A stretch of 64,000 nt of DNA, from the NCBI RefSeq assembly GCF_048820895.1, contig NZ_JBMERQ010000006.1, positions 1 through 64,000 on the forward strand, written 5' to 3'. The translations under genes were made by a program, and so were the position numbers. The first letter of the stretch is position 1; the number at the start of each line of letters is the position of its first letter. Positions 9,242 to 17,990 of the stretch are shown here, one piece after another. The notes beneath the pieces were generated by a model that saw nothing but the letters and a program-made list of their open reading frames with translations, did not search any database and was not told the origin of the DNA. Source of the DNA: Cribrihabitans_A neustonicus. GTDB taxonomy: Bacteria > Pseudomonadota > Alphaproteobacteria > Rhodobacterales > Rhodobacteraceae.

Positions 9242-10381
9242 ATGACAGCAACGCTGGATATACTGGAGCGGCTGATCGAGTTCGACACAGTCAGCCGCAA
9301 CTCCAATCTGGAGCTTGCCGCCTATGCCGAGACGTTCCTGATGGAACGCGGCTTTGCAGTCATGCGGCTGCCCTCGCCGGACGGCAGCAAGACCGGGATC
9401 TATGCCGAGAAAGGCCCGGCGGGGCAGGGGGTTCTGCTGTCCGCCCACACCGACGTTGTGCCGGTGGACGGGCAGGACTGGACCCGTGACCCGTTCCGGC
9501 TGACCCTGGATGGTGACCGCGTCTACGGCCGCGGCACCACCGATATGAAGGGCTATGTGGCCAGCGTTCTGGCGCTGGCGGACCGGGCGGCAAAGGCGGA
9601 TCTGAAAGAACCGCTGAAAATCGTGCTGTCTTATGACGAGGAGGTGGGCTGCCTCGGCATCCAGGAGATGCTGGAGCGCCTGGCGCCGCTAATCGGGCGG
9701 CCCCGCGCCTGTTTCGTGGGGGAGCCGACAGAGATGGAGGTCGCCACCGGCCACAAGGGCAAGGCCGCTTTGCGCGCGGTTTGCCACGGCCAAAGCGGCC
9801 ATTCCGCCCTGGCCCCCAACTTCACCAATGCGCTGCATCTTGCCGGCGACTTTTTAACAGAGCTGCGCGCGCTGCAGGAAGACTTTGCCGCCAATGGCGC
9901 GCAGGATGATGCCTATGATGTGCCCTTTACCACTGTACACGCAGGCAAGATGTCCGGCGGCACGGCGCTCAATATCGTGCCGGACCGTGCCGAGCTGACG
10001 TTCGAGTACCGTCATCTGGCTGCCGACCGGGCCGAAGACATTCTGGTCCGCATTCAGGCCGCCGCCGAGCGGGTCAGCAAGCGCTATCCGGCGCAAGCCC
10101 GCGTCGAGGTGGAACAGTACAACGCCTATCCGGGCCTCGACGTGCCTGCAGACAGCCCCATCATCCCCTTTGTCCGGAAGCTTGCCCAAAGCAAAGGCAC
10201 CACAAAGGTCGCCTTCGGCACTGAAGCAGGGTTCTTTGATCAGCTCGGCGTGCCCACCGTGGTCTGCGGCCCGGGGTCTATGGCGGGGCAGGGGCACAAG
10301 TCGGACGAATATCTGGAGCTGAGCCAGCTTGCCGGTTGCGACGCAATGATGGGCCGCATCCTGGACGATCTGACGGGTTGA
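9242..10381 (+). CDS. argE: M20-family deacylase, acetylornithine deacetylase-like
   Basis: A 379-residue zinc-dependent M20 amidohydrolase, closest in style to ArgE, which cleaves N2-acetylornithine to ornithine and acetate. Metal and catalytic residues are visible: His69 and Asp71 in SAHTDVVP, the bridging Asp101 in GTTDMKG, the general-base Glu in YDEEVG and FVGEPTE. Since it is joined to an amine dehydrogenase in a catabolic cluster, it may act on another N-acyl amine, so argE is a family name rather than a proven function. Confidence 0.8.
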   Translation: MTATLDILERLIEFDTVSRNSNLELAAYAETFLMERGFAVMRLPSPDGSKTGIYAEKGPAGQGVLLSAHTDVVPVDGQDWTRDPFRLTLDGDRVYGRGTTDMKGYVASVLALADRAAKADLKEPLKIVLSYDEEVGCLGIQEMLERLAPLIGRPRACFVGEPTEMEVATGHKGKAALRAVCHGQSGHSALAPNFTNALHLAGDFLTELRALQEDFAANGAQDDAYDVPFTTVHAGKMSGGTALNIVPDRAELTFEYRHLAADRAEDILVRIQAAAERVSKRYPAQARVEVEQYNAYPGLDVPADSPIIPFVRKLAQSKGTTKVAFGTEAGFFDQLGVPTVVCGPGSMAGQGHKSDEYLELSQLAGCDAMMGRILDDLTG

Positions 10382-10403
10382 GACCGGGGCCGCCGCACCC
10401 CCT

Positions 10404-11786
10404 TCAGCAGGCGGCATTGCCAAGAATTTCATCGGCTTTGCCGGCGGGCAAACGGCGGCTTTCCTCCAGCACCGCGCGGAGGCTGCGGCCGCTGGCCAAG
10501 GCCTCCTTGGCAATGGCGGCGGCGGCATCATAGCCCAGATGCGGCGCCAGGGCGGTGGCCAGCACCAGGCTGTTGTCCAGAAGCGCGGCGCAGCGGTCTT
10601 CGTTGGCGGTGATCCCTTTCACGCATTTCTCTGTCAGCACCCCGACGGCATTCTTCAGGATGCGGATGGATTCCAGCAGGTTATAGGCCACCACCGGCTC
10701 CATCGCATTAAGCTGCAACTGTCCGGCTTCCGCCGCCATGGTGATGGTCAGGTCATTGCCGATCACCTGGTAGCAGACCTGGTTGACCACTTCGGGAATC
10801 ACCGGATTGACCTTGCCGGGCATGATCGACGACCCCGCCTGTACCGCGGGCAGGGTGATCTCACCGATCCCCGCCCGCGGGCCGGAGGACAACAACCGCA
10901 GATCGTTGCAGATTTTCGAGAGCTTTACCGCCACCCGTTTCAATATGCCGGAATAGGCGACGAAGGCGCCGAGGTCGGAAGAGGCCTCTATCAGGTTGCC
11001 GGCCTGCACCAGCTTAAACCCGGACAGCTTTGACAGGTGGCGCAGCGCCAAGTGTGCATAGCCCGGTTCTGCATTTACGCCGGTGCCGATGGCAGTGCCG
11101 CCCAGGTTCACCTCGGTCAGCAGACGGCTGATATCGCGCAACCGGTCAATGTCCTCTCCCACAGTAACGGCGAAGGCGGCGAACTCCAGCCCCAGGGACA
11201 TCGGCACAGCGTCCTGCAGCTGGGTGCGGCCAACCTTGGCAATACCGTCGAAAGCCCGGGCGCGTTCTTCAAAGGCCTGCTGCAGCCCGTGCAGTGCCGC
11301 GCATAGCGGCGCGGTGCTGGCCAGCACCGCCAGCCGGATTGCGGTGGGGTAGACGTCATTGGTGGACTGGCCATGGTTCACGTCGTCATTCGGGTGCAGA
11401 TACATGTAGTCGCCGGGGCGGTGCCCCAGCCGAATTAGGGCCAGGTTGGCGATCACCTCATTGGCGTTCATGTTGGTCGAGGTGCCGGCCCCGCCCTGGA
11501 TCATGTCCACGCTGAAATGCTCATGATGCTGCCCGGCGATGATCTCCGCACAGACCGCGGTGATCACTGCGGCCTTGACCTGAGCCAGCCCGCCGGTCCC
11601 TGCATTGGCGCGGGCGGCGGCGGATTTCACCATCGCCAGCGCGTTCACCAGCGCCGGGAAATGCGACAGCGGCACGCCGGTGATCGGGAAGTTCTGCCGC
11701 GCCCGCTCCGTCTGGATGCCGTGCAGGGTGTCCGCGGGCAGCTCCACCTGCCCGATTGTGTCTCGTTCCGCGCGGGTGCCGTGCAT
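10404..11786 (-). CDS. aspA: Aspartate ammonia-lyase
   Basis: A 460-residue member of the aspartase/fumarase superfamily, predicted to convert aspartate to fumarate and ammonia as a cytosolic tetramer. The superfamily signature GSSIMPGKVNPVIPE is present near residue 315, and GGAGTSTNMNANEVIAN and HPNDDVNHGQSTND match other active-site regions. The start at 11786 is chosen over a longer frame to 11849 because a GGTGAG ribosome site precedes it and the proteins of the family begin in this way. It is transcribed away from the pot operon. Class II fumarase is the main alternative; the sequence reads more like aspartase. Confidence 0.85.
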   Translation of the reverse strand: MHGTRAERDTIGQVELPADTLHGIQTERARQNFPITGVPLSHFPALVNALAMVKSAAARANAGTGGLAQVKAAVITAVCAEIIAGQHHEHFSVDMIQGGAGTSTNMNANEVIANLALIRLGHRPGDYMYLHPNDDVNHGQSTNDVYPTAIRLAVLASTAPLCAALHGLQQAFEERARAFDGIAKVGRTQLQDAVPMSLGLEFAAFAVTVGEDIDRLRDISRLLTEVNLGGTAIGTGVNAEPGYAHLALRHLSKLSGFKLVQAGNLIEASSDLGAFVAYSGILKRVAVKLSKICNDLRLLSSGPRAGIGEITLPAVQAGSSIMPGKVNPVIPEVVNQVCYQVIGNDLTITMAAEAGQLQLNAMEPVVAYNLLESIRILKNAVGVLTEKCVKGITANEDRCAALLDNSLVLATALAPHLGYDAAAAIAKEALASGRSLRAVLEESRRLPAGKADEILGNAAC

Positions 11787-11947
11787 GTTCTCACCGTTCG
11801 TTTGCTGGGAATGCCGCCACCGGCTTAGCGGCACCGGCGCACAGGCCAAAGATGCGGTTTCCGTTGCAGCGCTTAGGGATAGGCAAAGCAGCGGCAGGCT
11901 TTGCCCTTGGGTTAATTAGAGTGTTGTTTTTGCTGGATTTTAAAAGA

Positions 11948-11962
11948 TTAGGCAAAGGCTAA
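11948..11962. promoter_or_regulatory. Possible MntR/Mur-like operator between aspA and potA
   Basis: TTAGGCAAAGGCTAA is an imperfect inverted repeat similar to the TTAGCCAAGGCTAA dyad upstream of the peroxidase operon at 37223-37236 and to known MntR boxes. It lies in the AT-richer divergent region between aspA and potA. The match could be chance. Confidence 0.3.
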
Positions 11963-12047
11963 CGTTTGCTGAGGGAGTCAATTCTTAAAGCAGCCTCCTG
12001 CGCTTCCTATGCTGGATCAAACGATACGCGGCAGAGGAGAGGCGCAA

Positions 12048-13139
12048 GTGCCCGGCAATAAGACAGACGCGATTGATGTGCGCGATGCGGTCAAACGCTA
12101 CGGGGATTTCACTGCCCTCAAGCGGATCTCGCTGACTATCAAGGACAATGAATTTTTCACGCTGCTGGGCCCGTCTGGCTGCGGCAAGACCACGCTATTG
12201 CGGATGATCGCCGGGTTCGAGGATGTGACCGAGGGCGAGATTCTGCTGTTCGGCGACGAGATCGCAAGCCTGCCGCCGCACAAGCGGCCGGTGAACACGG
12301 TGTTCCAGAACTATGCGCTGTTCCCGCATATGACGATTCTGGACAACGTGGCCTTTGGCCTGGAGATGCGCGGCAAATCCAAAGCCGCCGCCCGCAAACA
12401 CGCGGGGGAGATGCTGGAGCTGGTCCAGCTGTCGCAATTCGCTGCACGCAAACCGTCCCAGCTCTCAGGCGGTCAGCAGCAGCGTGTGGCGCTGGCGCGT
12501 GCGCTGGCGCCACAACCTAAAGTCCTGCTTTTGGATGAGCCGCTATCGGCGCTCGACCTGAAGCTGCGCAAGCAGATGCAGCTGGAGCTCAAGCACCTGC
12601 AGCGCGAAACCGGGATCACCTTCATCTTCGTGACCCACGACCAGGAAGAGGCGCTCACCATGTCCGACCGCATCGCGGTGATGTCGGCGGGCGAGCTGCA
12701 GCAGCTGGACACCCCGACCGAAATCTATGAACAGCCGCGCAATATGTTCGTGGCGGATTTCATCGGCGAGACCAACTTGCTGGAGGTCTCTGTCGATAAG
12801 GTGATGAACGGCCGCGCGGTCTGCTACCTGGGCGGCGGCCACGCGCTGACCTGCAATTCGGTGGACGGCATCGGCGCAGGCGCCAAGGTGCATATGTCGG
12901 TGCGCCCCGAGCGGCTGTTCATGTCCGATGTGCCGGTGGAGGCAGAGAGCCTCAAGGGCCGGGTGGCCGAGAACATCTTTGTCGGCACCGACATCAGCAC
13001 GCTGGTCGATCTGGCCGAGGGGCCGCAGTTCATCGTGCGGACCTCCAATTCCGACCGCGGCAACAAGCGGATCTTTGAGCCGGGCAGCGAGATTTTCGTC
13101 AACATGGAGCTGGGGGCCGGACGCCTCCTGATGGACTGA
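12048..13139 (+). CDS. potA: Spermidine/putrescine-type ABC transporter ATPase
   Basis: A 363-residue ATPase that drives the PotBC permease at the inner membrane face. Walker A GPSGCGKTT, Q-loop VFQNYALFPHM, signature LSGGQQQR, Walker B LLLDEPLSALD and the H-loop FVTHDQEEAL are all intact. A C-terminal TOBE-type regulatory domain follows. The GTG at 12048 is favoured because GAGGAGAGG lies just upstream; an ATG at 12009 lacks such a site. Its stop overlaps the potB start by one base. Confidence 0.88.
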   Translation: MPGNKTDAIDVRDAVKRYGDFTALKRISLTIKDNEFFTLLGPSGCGKTTLLRMIAGFEDVTEGEILLFGDEIASLPPHKRPVNTVFQNYALFPHMTILDNVAFGLEMRGKSKAAARKHAGEMLELVQLSQFAARKPSQLSGGQQQRVALARALAPQPKVLLLDEPLSALDLKLRKQMQLELKHLQRETGITFIFVTHDQEEALTMSDRIAVMSAGELQQLDTPTEIYEQPRNMFVADFIGETNLLEVSVDKVMNGRAVCYLGGGHALTCNSVDGIGAGAKVHMSVRPERLFMSDVPVEAESLKGRVAENIFVGTDISTLVDLAEGPQFIVRTSNSDRGNKRIFEPGSEIFVNMELGAGRLLMD

Positions 13140-14068
13140 TGGCAGCAGGCGCAGCAACCGGCGGCTCAGCCCGCGCAGACACCTACAAGGACGCCCGCGG
13201 CTGGCTGCTGCTGCCGTCCTGGGCGGTGCTCGGCATCTTTGTGCTGGGTCCCGTCGGCATGATGCTGGTCTATTCCTTCCTGACCAAGGAATTCCGCGGC
13301 GGTGTGATCTGGGAGTTCAGTCTCGCGGCATATGACCAGTTCTTCTTTGACCGCGGGCTGTTCGGGGATGAGCCGCCGAAGCTCGAATGGACCTATATCA
13401 GCATCTTCTGGCGCTCGATCTGGCAGGCTGGGGCAGCAACGCTGCTGAGCCTTCTGATCGGCTTTCCCACCGCCTATTTCATCGCCACCCGGCCCGAAAA
13501 TGTGCGCCCCGTCTGGGTGTTCCTGATCACCATCCCCTATTGGGTGAACCTGCTGATCCGCACCGTCAGCATGAAGTTCCTCCTGCGCGATCAGGGGCCG
13601 CTGAATGATTTCCTGATCAGCACCGGGCTGATCGACAGCCCGATCCATATTATCAACACCAATTTCGCAGTGCAGCTGGGGCTGTTCTACTCCTACCTGC
13701 CGTTCATGGTGCTGCCGGTCTACGCCGCGGTGGAGCGCTACAACTTCTCGCTCTCCGAGGCAGCGGCGGATCTTTACGCCAGCAAATGGACCACCCTGCG
13801 CCGGATTGTGCTGCCCGCAGTGAAACCGGGCGTGGTGGCGGGCTGCATCCTGGTGTTCGTGCCGTCGATGGGCTCCTTCCTGGCGCCGGACCTTCTGGGC
13901 GGGGCCAAGAACTTTATGATCGGCTCGCTGATCGAGGAGCAGTTCAAGGGCAACGCGGGCAACTGGCCGTTCGGCGCAGCCGCCTCAATGCTCCTGCTGA
14001 CCATGGTGCTGATCATCCTGATGTTCTCGGCCCGCCAGCAGGCCAAAGCAGACAAGGCAGGGAGCTGA
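13139..14068 (+). CDS. potB: Spermidine/putrescine-type ABC permease
   Basis: A 309-residue inner-membrane permease with about six transmembrane segments. The coupling-helix region EAAADLYASKWTTLRRIVLP matches the EAA motif of the family. It should pair with PotC and take substrate from PotD. The gene starts on the last base of potA and ends 3 nt before potC, so all are in one operon. Confidence 0.88.
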   Translation: MAAGAATGGSARADTYKDARGWLLLPSWAVLGIFVLGPVGMMLVYSFLTKEFRGGVIWEFSLAAYDQFFFDRGLFGDEPPKLEWTYISIFWRSIWQAGAATLLSLLIGFPTAYFIATRPENVRPVWVFLITIPYWVNLLIRTVSMKFLLRDQGPLNDFLISTGLIDSPIHIINTNFAVQLGLFYSYLPFMVLPVYAAVERYNFSLSEAAADLYASKWTTLRRIVLPAVKPGVVAGCILVFVPSMGSFLAPDLLGGAKNFMIGSLIEEQFKGNAGNWPFGAAASMLLLTMVLIILMFSARQQAKADKAGS

Positions 14069-14071
14069 GCC

Positions 14072-14881
14072 ATGGCGCATGTGAAGGACAATATCAAAGC
14101 CTACAAGGGCTTCCGCGCCATCACCCTCTTGTGCCTGGTGGTCCTTTATGCCCCGCTGGTGATCGTCACCATCTACAGCTTCAACGCTTCTCAGTCGATC
14201 ACCACTTGGGAGGGTGTCTCCTTCCGCTGGTACGCCGATGTGTTCACCGGCCCGGAAAGCGGCAAGTTCAAGACCGCAGCCTTCAACAGCTTCACCATCG
14301 CCATCATGGCGGCCACCGCCAGCACGATGATTGCCACGCTGGCAGCCACCGCGATGGTGCGCGGCGGCCAGTTCAAGCTGCGCACCGTGTCATTCGGCCT
14401 GATCAGCCTGCCGCTGATGGTGCCGGAGATCGTGACGGCGGTGGCCACCCTGATCTTCTTCAACGCCATCGGCTTCACCCGCGGCTACCTGACCATCCTG
14501 ATCGCCCATATCGCCTTCTGCATCCCTTTTGCCTACCTGCCGATCTCGGCCCGGATGCAGGGGATCGAGGACAGCTTTGAACAGGCGGCAATGGACCTCT
14601 ACGCGACCCGGCGGCAGGCTTTCACCAAGATCCTGATGCCGCTGATGGCGCCGGGCATCATCTCCGGCTTCCTCTTGGCCTTCATCGTCTCGCTCGATGA
14701 CTTCATCATCACCAATTTCGTCAAGGGCGCGGGCGTCGAGACCTTGCCCACCGCGATCTTCGGCTCGGTCAAGCAGGGCATCAAACCCAACATCATGGCG
14801 ATCTCGACCATGCTGCTGAGCGTTTCAATCGTGATGGTCACCATCAGCTACTTCGTCAGCAAATCCGACACCGACAAATGA
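14072..14881 (+). CDS. potC: Spermidine/putrescine-type ABC permease
   Basis: A 269-residue second permease subunit of the importer. It has the EAA-type loop EQAAMDLYATRRQAFTKILM and about six hydrophobic helices. It follows potB by 3 nt and runs up to the leader of potD. Confidence 0.88.
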   Translation: MAHVKDNIKAYKGFRAITLLCLVVLYAPLVIVTIYSFNASQSITTWEGVSFRWYADVFTGPESGKFKTAAFNSFTIAIMAATASTMIATLAATAMVRGGQFKLRTVSFGLISLPLMVPEIVTAVATLIFFNAIGFTRGYLTILIAHIAFCIPFAYLPISARMQGIEDSFEQAAMDLYATRRQAFTKILMPLMAPGIISGFLLAFIVSLDDFIITNFVKGAGVETLPTAIFGSVKQGIKPNIMAISTMLLSVSIVMVTISYFVSKSDTDK

Positions 14882-14901
14882 TCCAACCTGGAGGGAAACC
14901 C

Positions 14902-15939
14902 ATGAAAAACCTGCTGAAATCCAGCGCCGCCGCGCTTGCTTTGAGTTTCGCGGGAAATGCCGCCGCCGCCGAGGGAAAACTAGTGCTGTTCCATTGGTTC
15001 GAATACATCCCGCAGGAGGTGCTGGACAAGTTCACTGCCGAGACCGGCATTGAAGTGACCATGGACACCTACGATTCCAATGAAGCCATGCTGGCCACGC
15101 TGAAGGCCGGCGGCATGGGCGCCTACGATCTGGCGGTGCCGGGCGACTACATGGTCAGCATCATGGCGGGCGAGGGCCTGCTGGACACCATTGCCGAGGG
15201 CGAGCTGAAGAATAAAGGTAACATCGCCCCGGAATGGGCCGATCCCAGCTTTGACCCGGGCCGCGCGTCCTCGATCCCCTATCAGTGGGGCTCGACCTCC
15301 TTTGCGGTGAACCGCGACGTATACAGCGGCGGCATCCAGACCACTGACATTCTGTTCAACCCGCCGGCCGAACTGTCGGGCAAGATCAACATGCTGGACA
15401 GCCAGGGAGAGGTGATGGCCATGGCCTCGCTGCACATGGGCATCCCGCAGTGCTCCACCGACCGGGAGCAGCTGAAGGCGCTGAACGCCATGCTGCAGGA
15501 CGCCAAGCAGCACTGGGCCTCCTTCAACTCCGACACCGCCAAGGAGGTGCTGGTATCGGGCGATGCAGCGGTGGGGCAGATCTATGACGGCTTTGCCGCC
15601 AAGGCCCGCGGGGAAGGCGCCAATGTGGAATATGCCTATCCCAGGCAGGGCTACGTTGCCTGGATGGACAACGTGGTGCTGCTGAAGGACGCGCCGAACC
15701 GCGAAAATGCGCTGAAGTTCATGGACTTCCTGCTGAAGCCGGAAAACATCGCCGCGGTTACCAACTACGCGCAATACAACGCCGGGGTGATCGGGGTAGC
15801 AGAATTCCTGGACCCCGCCCTGGCTGCCCAGCCGGAAAAGAACCCCCACGCGGATGCGGGGGAAGGCGTGTTCATTGAGGTTTGCAATCAGCAGACGCAG
15901 GCGGTCTATGACCAGATCTGGACCAACCTCAAGAAATAA
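14902..15939 (+). CDS. potD: Periplasmic polyamine-binding protein
   Basis: A 345-residue solute-binding protein for the Pot importer. It starts with a Sec signal peptide (cleavage near AGNAAAAEG). The mature start LVLFHWFEYIPQEVLDKF is typical of PotD/PotF, with the early Trp and Tyr that line the polyamine pocket. GGAGGG at 14890-14895 supports this start; the ATG at 14878 that overlaps potC is less likely. A strong terminator follows. The exact substrate (putrescine, spermidine or another amine) is not fixed by the sequence. Confidence 0.87.
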   Translation: MKNLLKSSAAALALSFAGNAAAAEGKLVLFHWFEYIPQEVLDKFTAETGIEVTMDTYDSNEAMLATLKAGGMGAYDLAVPGDYMVSIMAGEGLLDTIAEGELKNKGNIAPEWADPSFDPGRASSIPYQWGSTSFAVNRDVYSGGIQTTDILFNPPAELSGKINMLDSQGEVMAMASLHMGIPQCSTDREQLKALNAMLQDAKQHWASFNSDTAKEVLVSGDAAVGQIYDGFAAKARGEGANVEYAYPRQGYVAWMDNVVLLKDAPNRENALKFMDFLLKPENIAAVTNYAQYNAGVIGVAEFLDPALAAQPEKNPHADAGEGVFIEVCNQQTQAVYDQIWTNLKK

Positions 15940-15973
15940 GAACCCCGCCCTGAATGCTGAGAAGGGCAATCCG

Positions 15974-16001
15974 CCCCGGGCACCCGTTGCCCGGGGTTTT
16001 T
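15974..16001 (+). terminator. Rho-independent terminator of the potABCD operon
   Basis: CCCCGGGCA pairs with TGCCCGGGG around a 5-nt loop, followed by five T residues. Confidence 0.92.
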
Positions 16002-16127
16002 GAATGGAGAACGCTGGCGGCGGCCGTCAGTGATGAATTTTTTCGTGTGTGTTTGTGACCTCAGGGACATTTTGTCCGGCGCCGACAATGCAAATGGCAC
16101 CATCCGGGCTGCCGCTGGGAGCAAACA

Positions 16128-16153
16128 GTGTCTAAATCCTGCTCCCGCAACCA
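16128..16153 (+). other. tRNA 3'-end-like fragment
   Basis: The segment ending AATCCTGCTCCCGCAACCA closely resembles the last part of an alphaproteobacterial initiator tRNA, including the CCA end. The 5' half of a tRNA (acceptor, D arm and anticodon arm) is not found upstream. Such fragments are often left as attachment sites when elements integrate into tRNA genes. It lies just left of the IS and the curli-like block. Confidence 0.4.
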
Positions 16154-16184
16154 CTTTTACCGAACACTCAAGCATGTTCCCGTC

Positions 16185-16209
16185 AAGCCCTTCTCCGGAA
16201 GGGCTTTTT
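16185..16209 (+). terminator. Terminator-like hairpin after the tRNA-like fragment
   Basis: AAGCCCTTC pairs with GAAGGGCTT around a 4-nt loop and is followed by T residues. No protein gene ends just before it, so it may be the terminator that once served a tRNA or small RNA. Confidence 0.7.
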
Positions 16210-16344
16210 GCGTTTCGGGCCAGGCCGATCATCGCTGACGTGCTCCCCTTAGAGTCCGCGTATGAGGTGGTCCCCAATCGTTGGTCTGATGTGCTACCCA
16301 ACGTGCCCTCGGCCGTTGTTAGAATTTCCGCGGTTCCATCAGTT

Positions 16345-17221
16345 TCACGGGCTGGTGTCGTGAACTGATTTCATCAGGTCTGCCGGGACCTTGTTCCCGA
16401 TAGCCCCGTGCGGGCGTTCTTCATTGTAGTCTCTGCGCCAAGCCTCCAACTTTTCGGCTGCATCTTCAAGGCTCATGAACCAGTGCGCGTTCAGGCACTC
16501 CGCCCGGAACCGGCCATTGAACGCCTCGATGAAGGCGTTGTCGGTAGGTTTGCCCGGACGGGAGAAGTCCAATGTCACGTCGTTGGCATAGGCCCAAAGG
16601 TCCATATCCTTGGAGATGAACTCGCTGCCCTGGTCAACACGGATGGTGGCTGGGTAGCCGGTGCGCTTGCATACTTGCTCAAGCGTCGCGACCACGTCCT
16701 CCCCGCGACATGTGAACCGAGCATCAAGCACCGGGACATAGCGTGAGAAGGTGTCGACGACCGTCAGAACCCGAATTTTCCGGCCTGTCGCTAGCTGATC
16801 ATGAACGAAGTCCCTTCCGGCAGATTGCGCCTGCGCAATCGCCTTTCGGGCAACGCATAGCCCAGACGTCATTGGGGCTGACAGCCTCCTTGCGGTCATC
16901 CCGCAGCTTGGCCTTCACCCGGCGCTTGGGTGTCTTGTTCCGAAGCTGCATGCCCAACTCCTTGTAAATGCGATAGGTCTTCTTGGCGTTGATCTCCCAG
17001 CCCTCCCGGCGCAGCAGCACAAGCACGCGCCTGTAGCCGAAGCGCACGCGCGTCTGGCAAATCTCCCGTATCCGCTGTTCCAAAGCGGCCTGCCCAGGCC
17101 GGCGGGATTTGTAGCGATAGGTTCTCGGATCGAACCGGATCACCCCGCAGGCCCGGCGGATCGACACCTGCCAATCCGCCCGCATCCCGTCGACCAGCGT
17201 CCTTTTCCGGGCAGGCCTCAA
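16345..17221 (-). pseudogene. IS3-family transposase OrfB, broken by a 43-bp insertion
   Basis: DDE/rve-type transposase. The first part (17221 down to about 16856) holds the HTH_21-like region and ends at SPNDVWAM. The expected next residues DFVHDQLATGRKIRVL appear in another frame from 16812 downwards. The later part keeps the core residues in VDTFSRY, VDQGSEF and FIEAFNGRFRAECLN. Between the two lies a 43-bp insert at 16813-16855 that shifts the frame. Without it the gene would read through as a normal OrfB. Confidence 0.85.
16813..16855. repeat. 43-bp palindrome-bearing insertion inside orfB
   Basis: The insert contains GATTGCGC-AG-GCGCAATC, a perfect 8-bp inverted repeat around two bases. 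It separates two parts of a transposase that are contiguous in relatives, and its length (not a multiple of three) breaks the frame. No flanking direct repeat is obvious. It may be a small REP-like or MITE-like mobile palindrome. Confidence 0.6.
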
Positions 17222-17484
17222 AGCTTTCGCTTAATGACGTCCTGCAGCATTTCCTTGTCGAGCGCGAGATCCGCGACGATCTTCTTCAGGCGCGCGTTCT
17301 CCTGCTCGAGTTCCCTGAGCCGTTTCACCTCGGATGGCATCAGGCCAGCATATTTTTTCTTCCAGTTGAAAAATGTCGCCGTGCTGATCCCGGCCTTGCG
17401 GCAGACCTCGGCCACCGAGGTGCCGTCCTCCGCCTGCTTGATGATGAACGCCTTCTGCGCGTCCGTGAACTTCGATGCCTTCAT
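17218..17484 (-). CDS. IS3-family transposase OrfA
   Basis: An 88-residue DNA-binding OrfA. The HTH region reads AEVCRKAGISTATFFNWKKKY and a leucine-zipper-like stretch (LRELEQENARLKKIVADL) follows. The start at 17484 is preceded by AGGAG; the frame continues to 17505. It overlaps the orfB frame by 4 nt, as expected for IS3 elements that make a fused transposase by frameshifting. Confidence 0.88.
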   Translation of the reverse strand: MKASKFTDAQKAFIIKQAEDGTSVAEVCRKAGISTATFFNWKKKYAGLMPSEVKRLRELEQENARLKKIVADLALDKEMLQDVIKRKL

Positions 17485-17629
17485 GCGTTTCCGCTCCTCT
17501 CCCAACCAGGGATTCTCTGCGGAAAACTCTAGTCAAAAACGGGGGCGTTTTCGGGGATCACATCAGGACAGTTTCCGGCGTAATTTAAGCTACTCTCTGC
17601 CCCTGCTGACCGGGTTGGGTTTCGTCTTT

Positions 17630-17938
17630 TCTCAGCCAATAGACCACGGCAGCCGATACCTGCCGAACAATTACATCAAACGGCTGAGCGAGGCCGGTAT
17701 AGAGCTCTCTTTCATAAACGTGGAAGGTAGCTCCGACAACGCTCTGGCTGAGACGATCAATGGCTTGCCCAATGCCGACCTCATTCTCCGCCCAGGCCCG
17801 TGGCACAATTTCAGTGCTCTGGAGTGGGCAACCCTGCAGCGGGGGGATTGGTTCAACCACTGCCTCCTGTCGGAGCCTATCAGGAACATGCCGCCGGGAG
17901 ATGCAGGGGCCAGTTTCAGCGCAGCTCTGGAAACCTAG
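17630..17938 (+). pseudogene. IS3-family transposase OrfB remnant
   Basis: About 100 codons match the C-terminal part of a different IS3-family transposase: YLPNNYIKRLSEAGIELS, then DNALAETINGL with the DDE glutamate, and DWFNHCLLSEPIRNMPP. The N-terminal two thirds are missing; the sequence upstream is the right end of the neighbouring IS. Downstream DNA up to about 17990 (CCGGCAAACCCGG) resembles the 3' end of that element type. Confidence 0.75.
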
Positions 17939-17990
17939 GAGAGAGCCGCGCAATTGACTGAAACAGCCGCCGGCAAACCCGGCTCGGATC

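Larger units (their letters stand above)
16236..17565 (-). mobile_element. IS3-family insertion sequence, 1330 bp, defective
   Basis: The element has imperfect terminal inverted repeats: the left end reads TGACGTGCTCCCC and the right end, inward, TGATGTGATCCCC. It carries the usual overlapping orfA and orfB on the minus strand. The proteins resemble the IS407 subgroup. I see no clear target-site duplication at the two ends. orfB is broken by a 43-bp insertion, so the element cannot transpose by itself. Confidence 0.8.

Noticed and set aside
7872..9251. 459-codon minus-strand frame
   Set aside because: Lies opposite the FMN/Fe-S dehydrogenase; His/Gly/Ala-rich with no family features.
16077..16153. 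Complete initiator tRNA gene
   Set aside because: Only the 3' end fits; no matching 5' acceptor strand, D arm or anticodon arm is found.
16000..16368. 122-codon plus-strand frame
   Set aside because: Runs through the tRNA-like fragment, a terminator hairpin and an IS end; no ribosome site.
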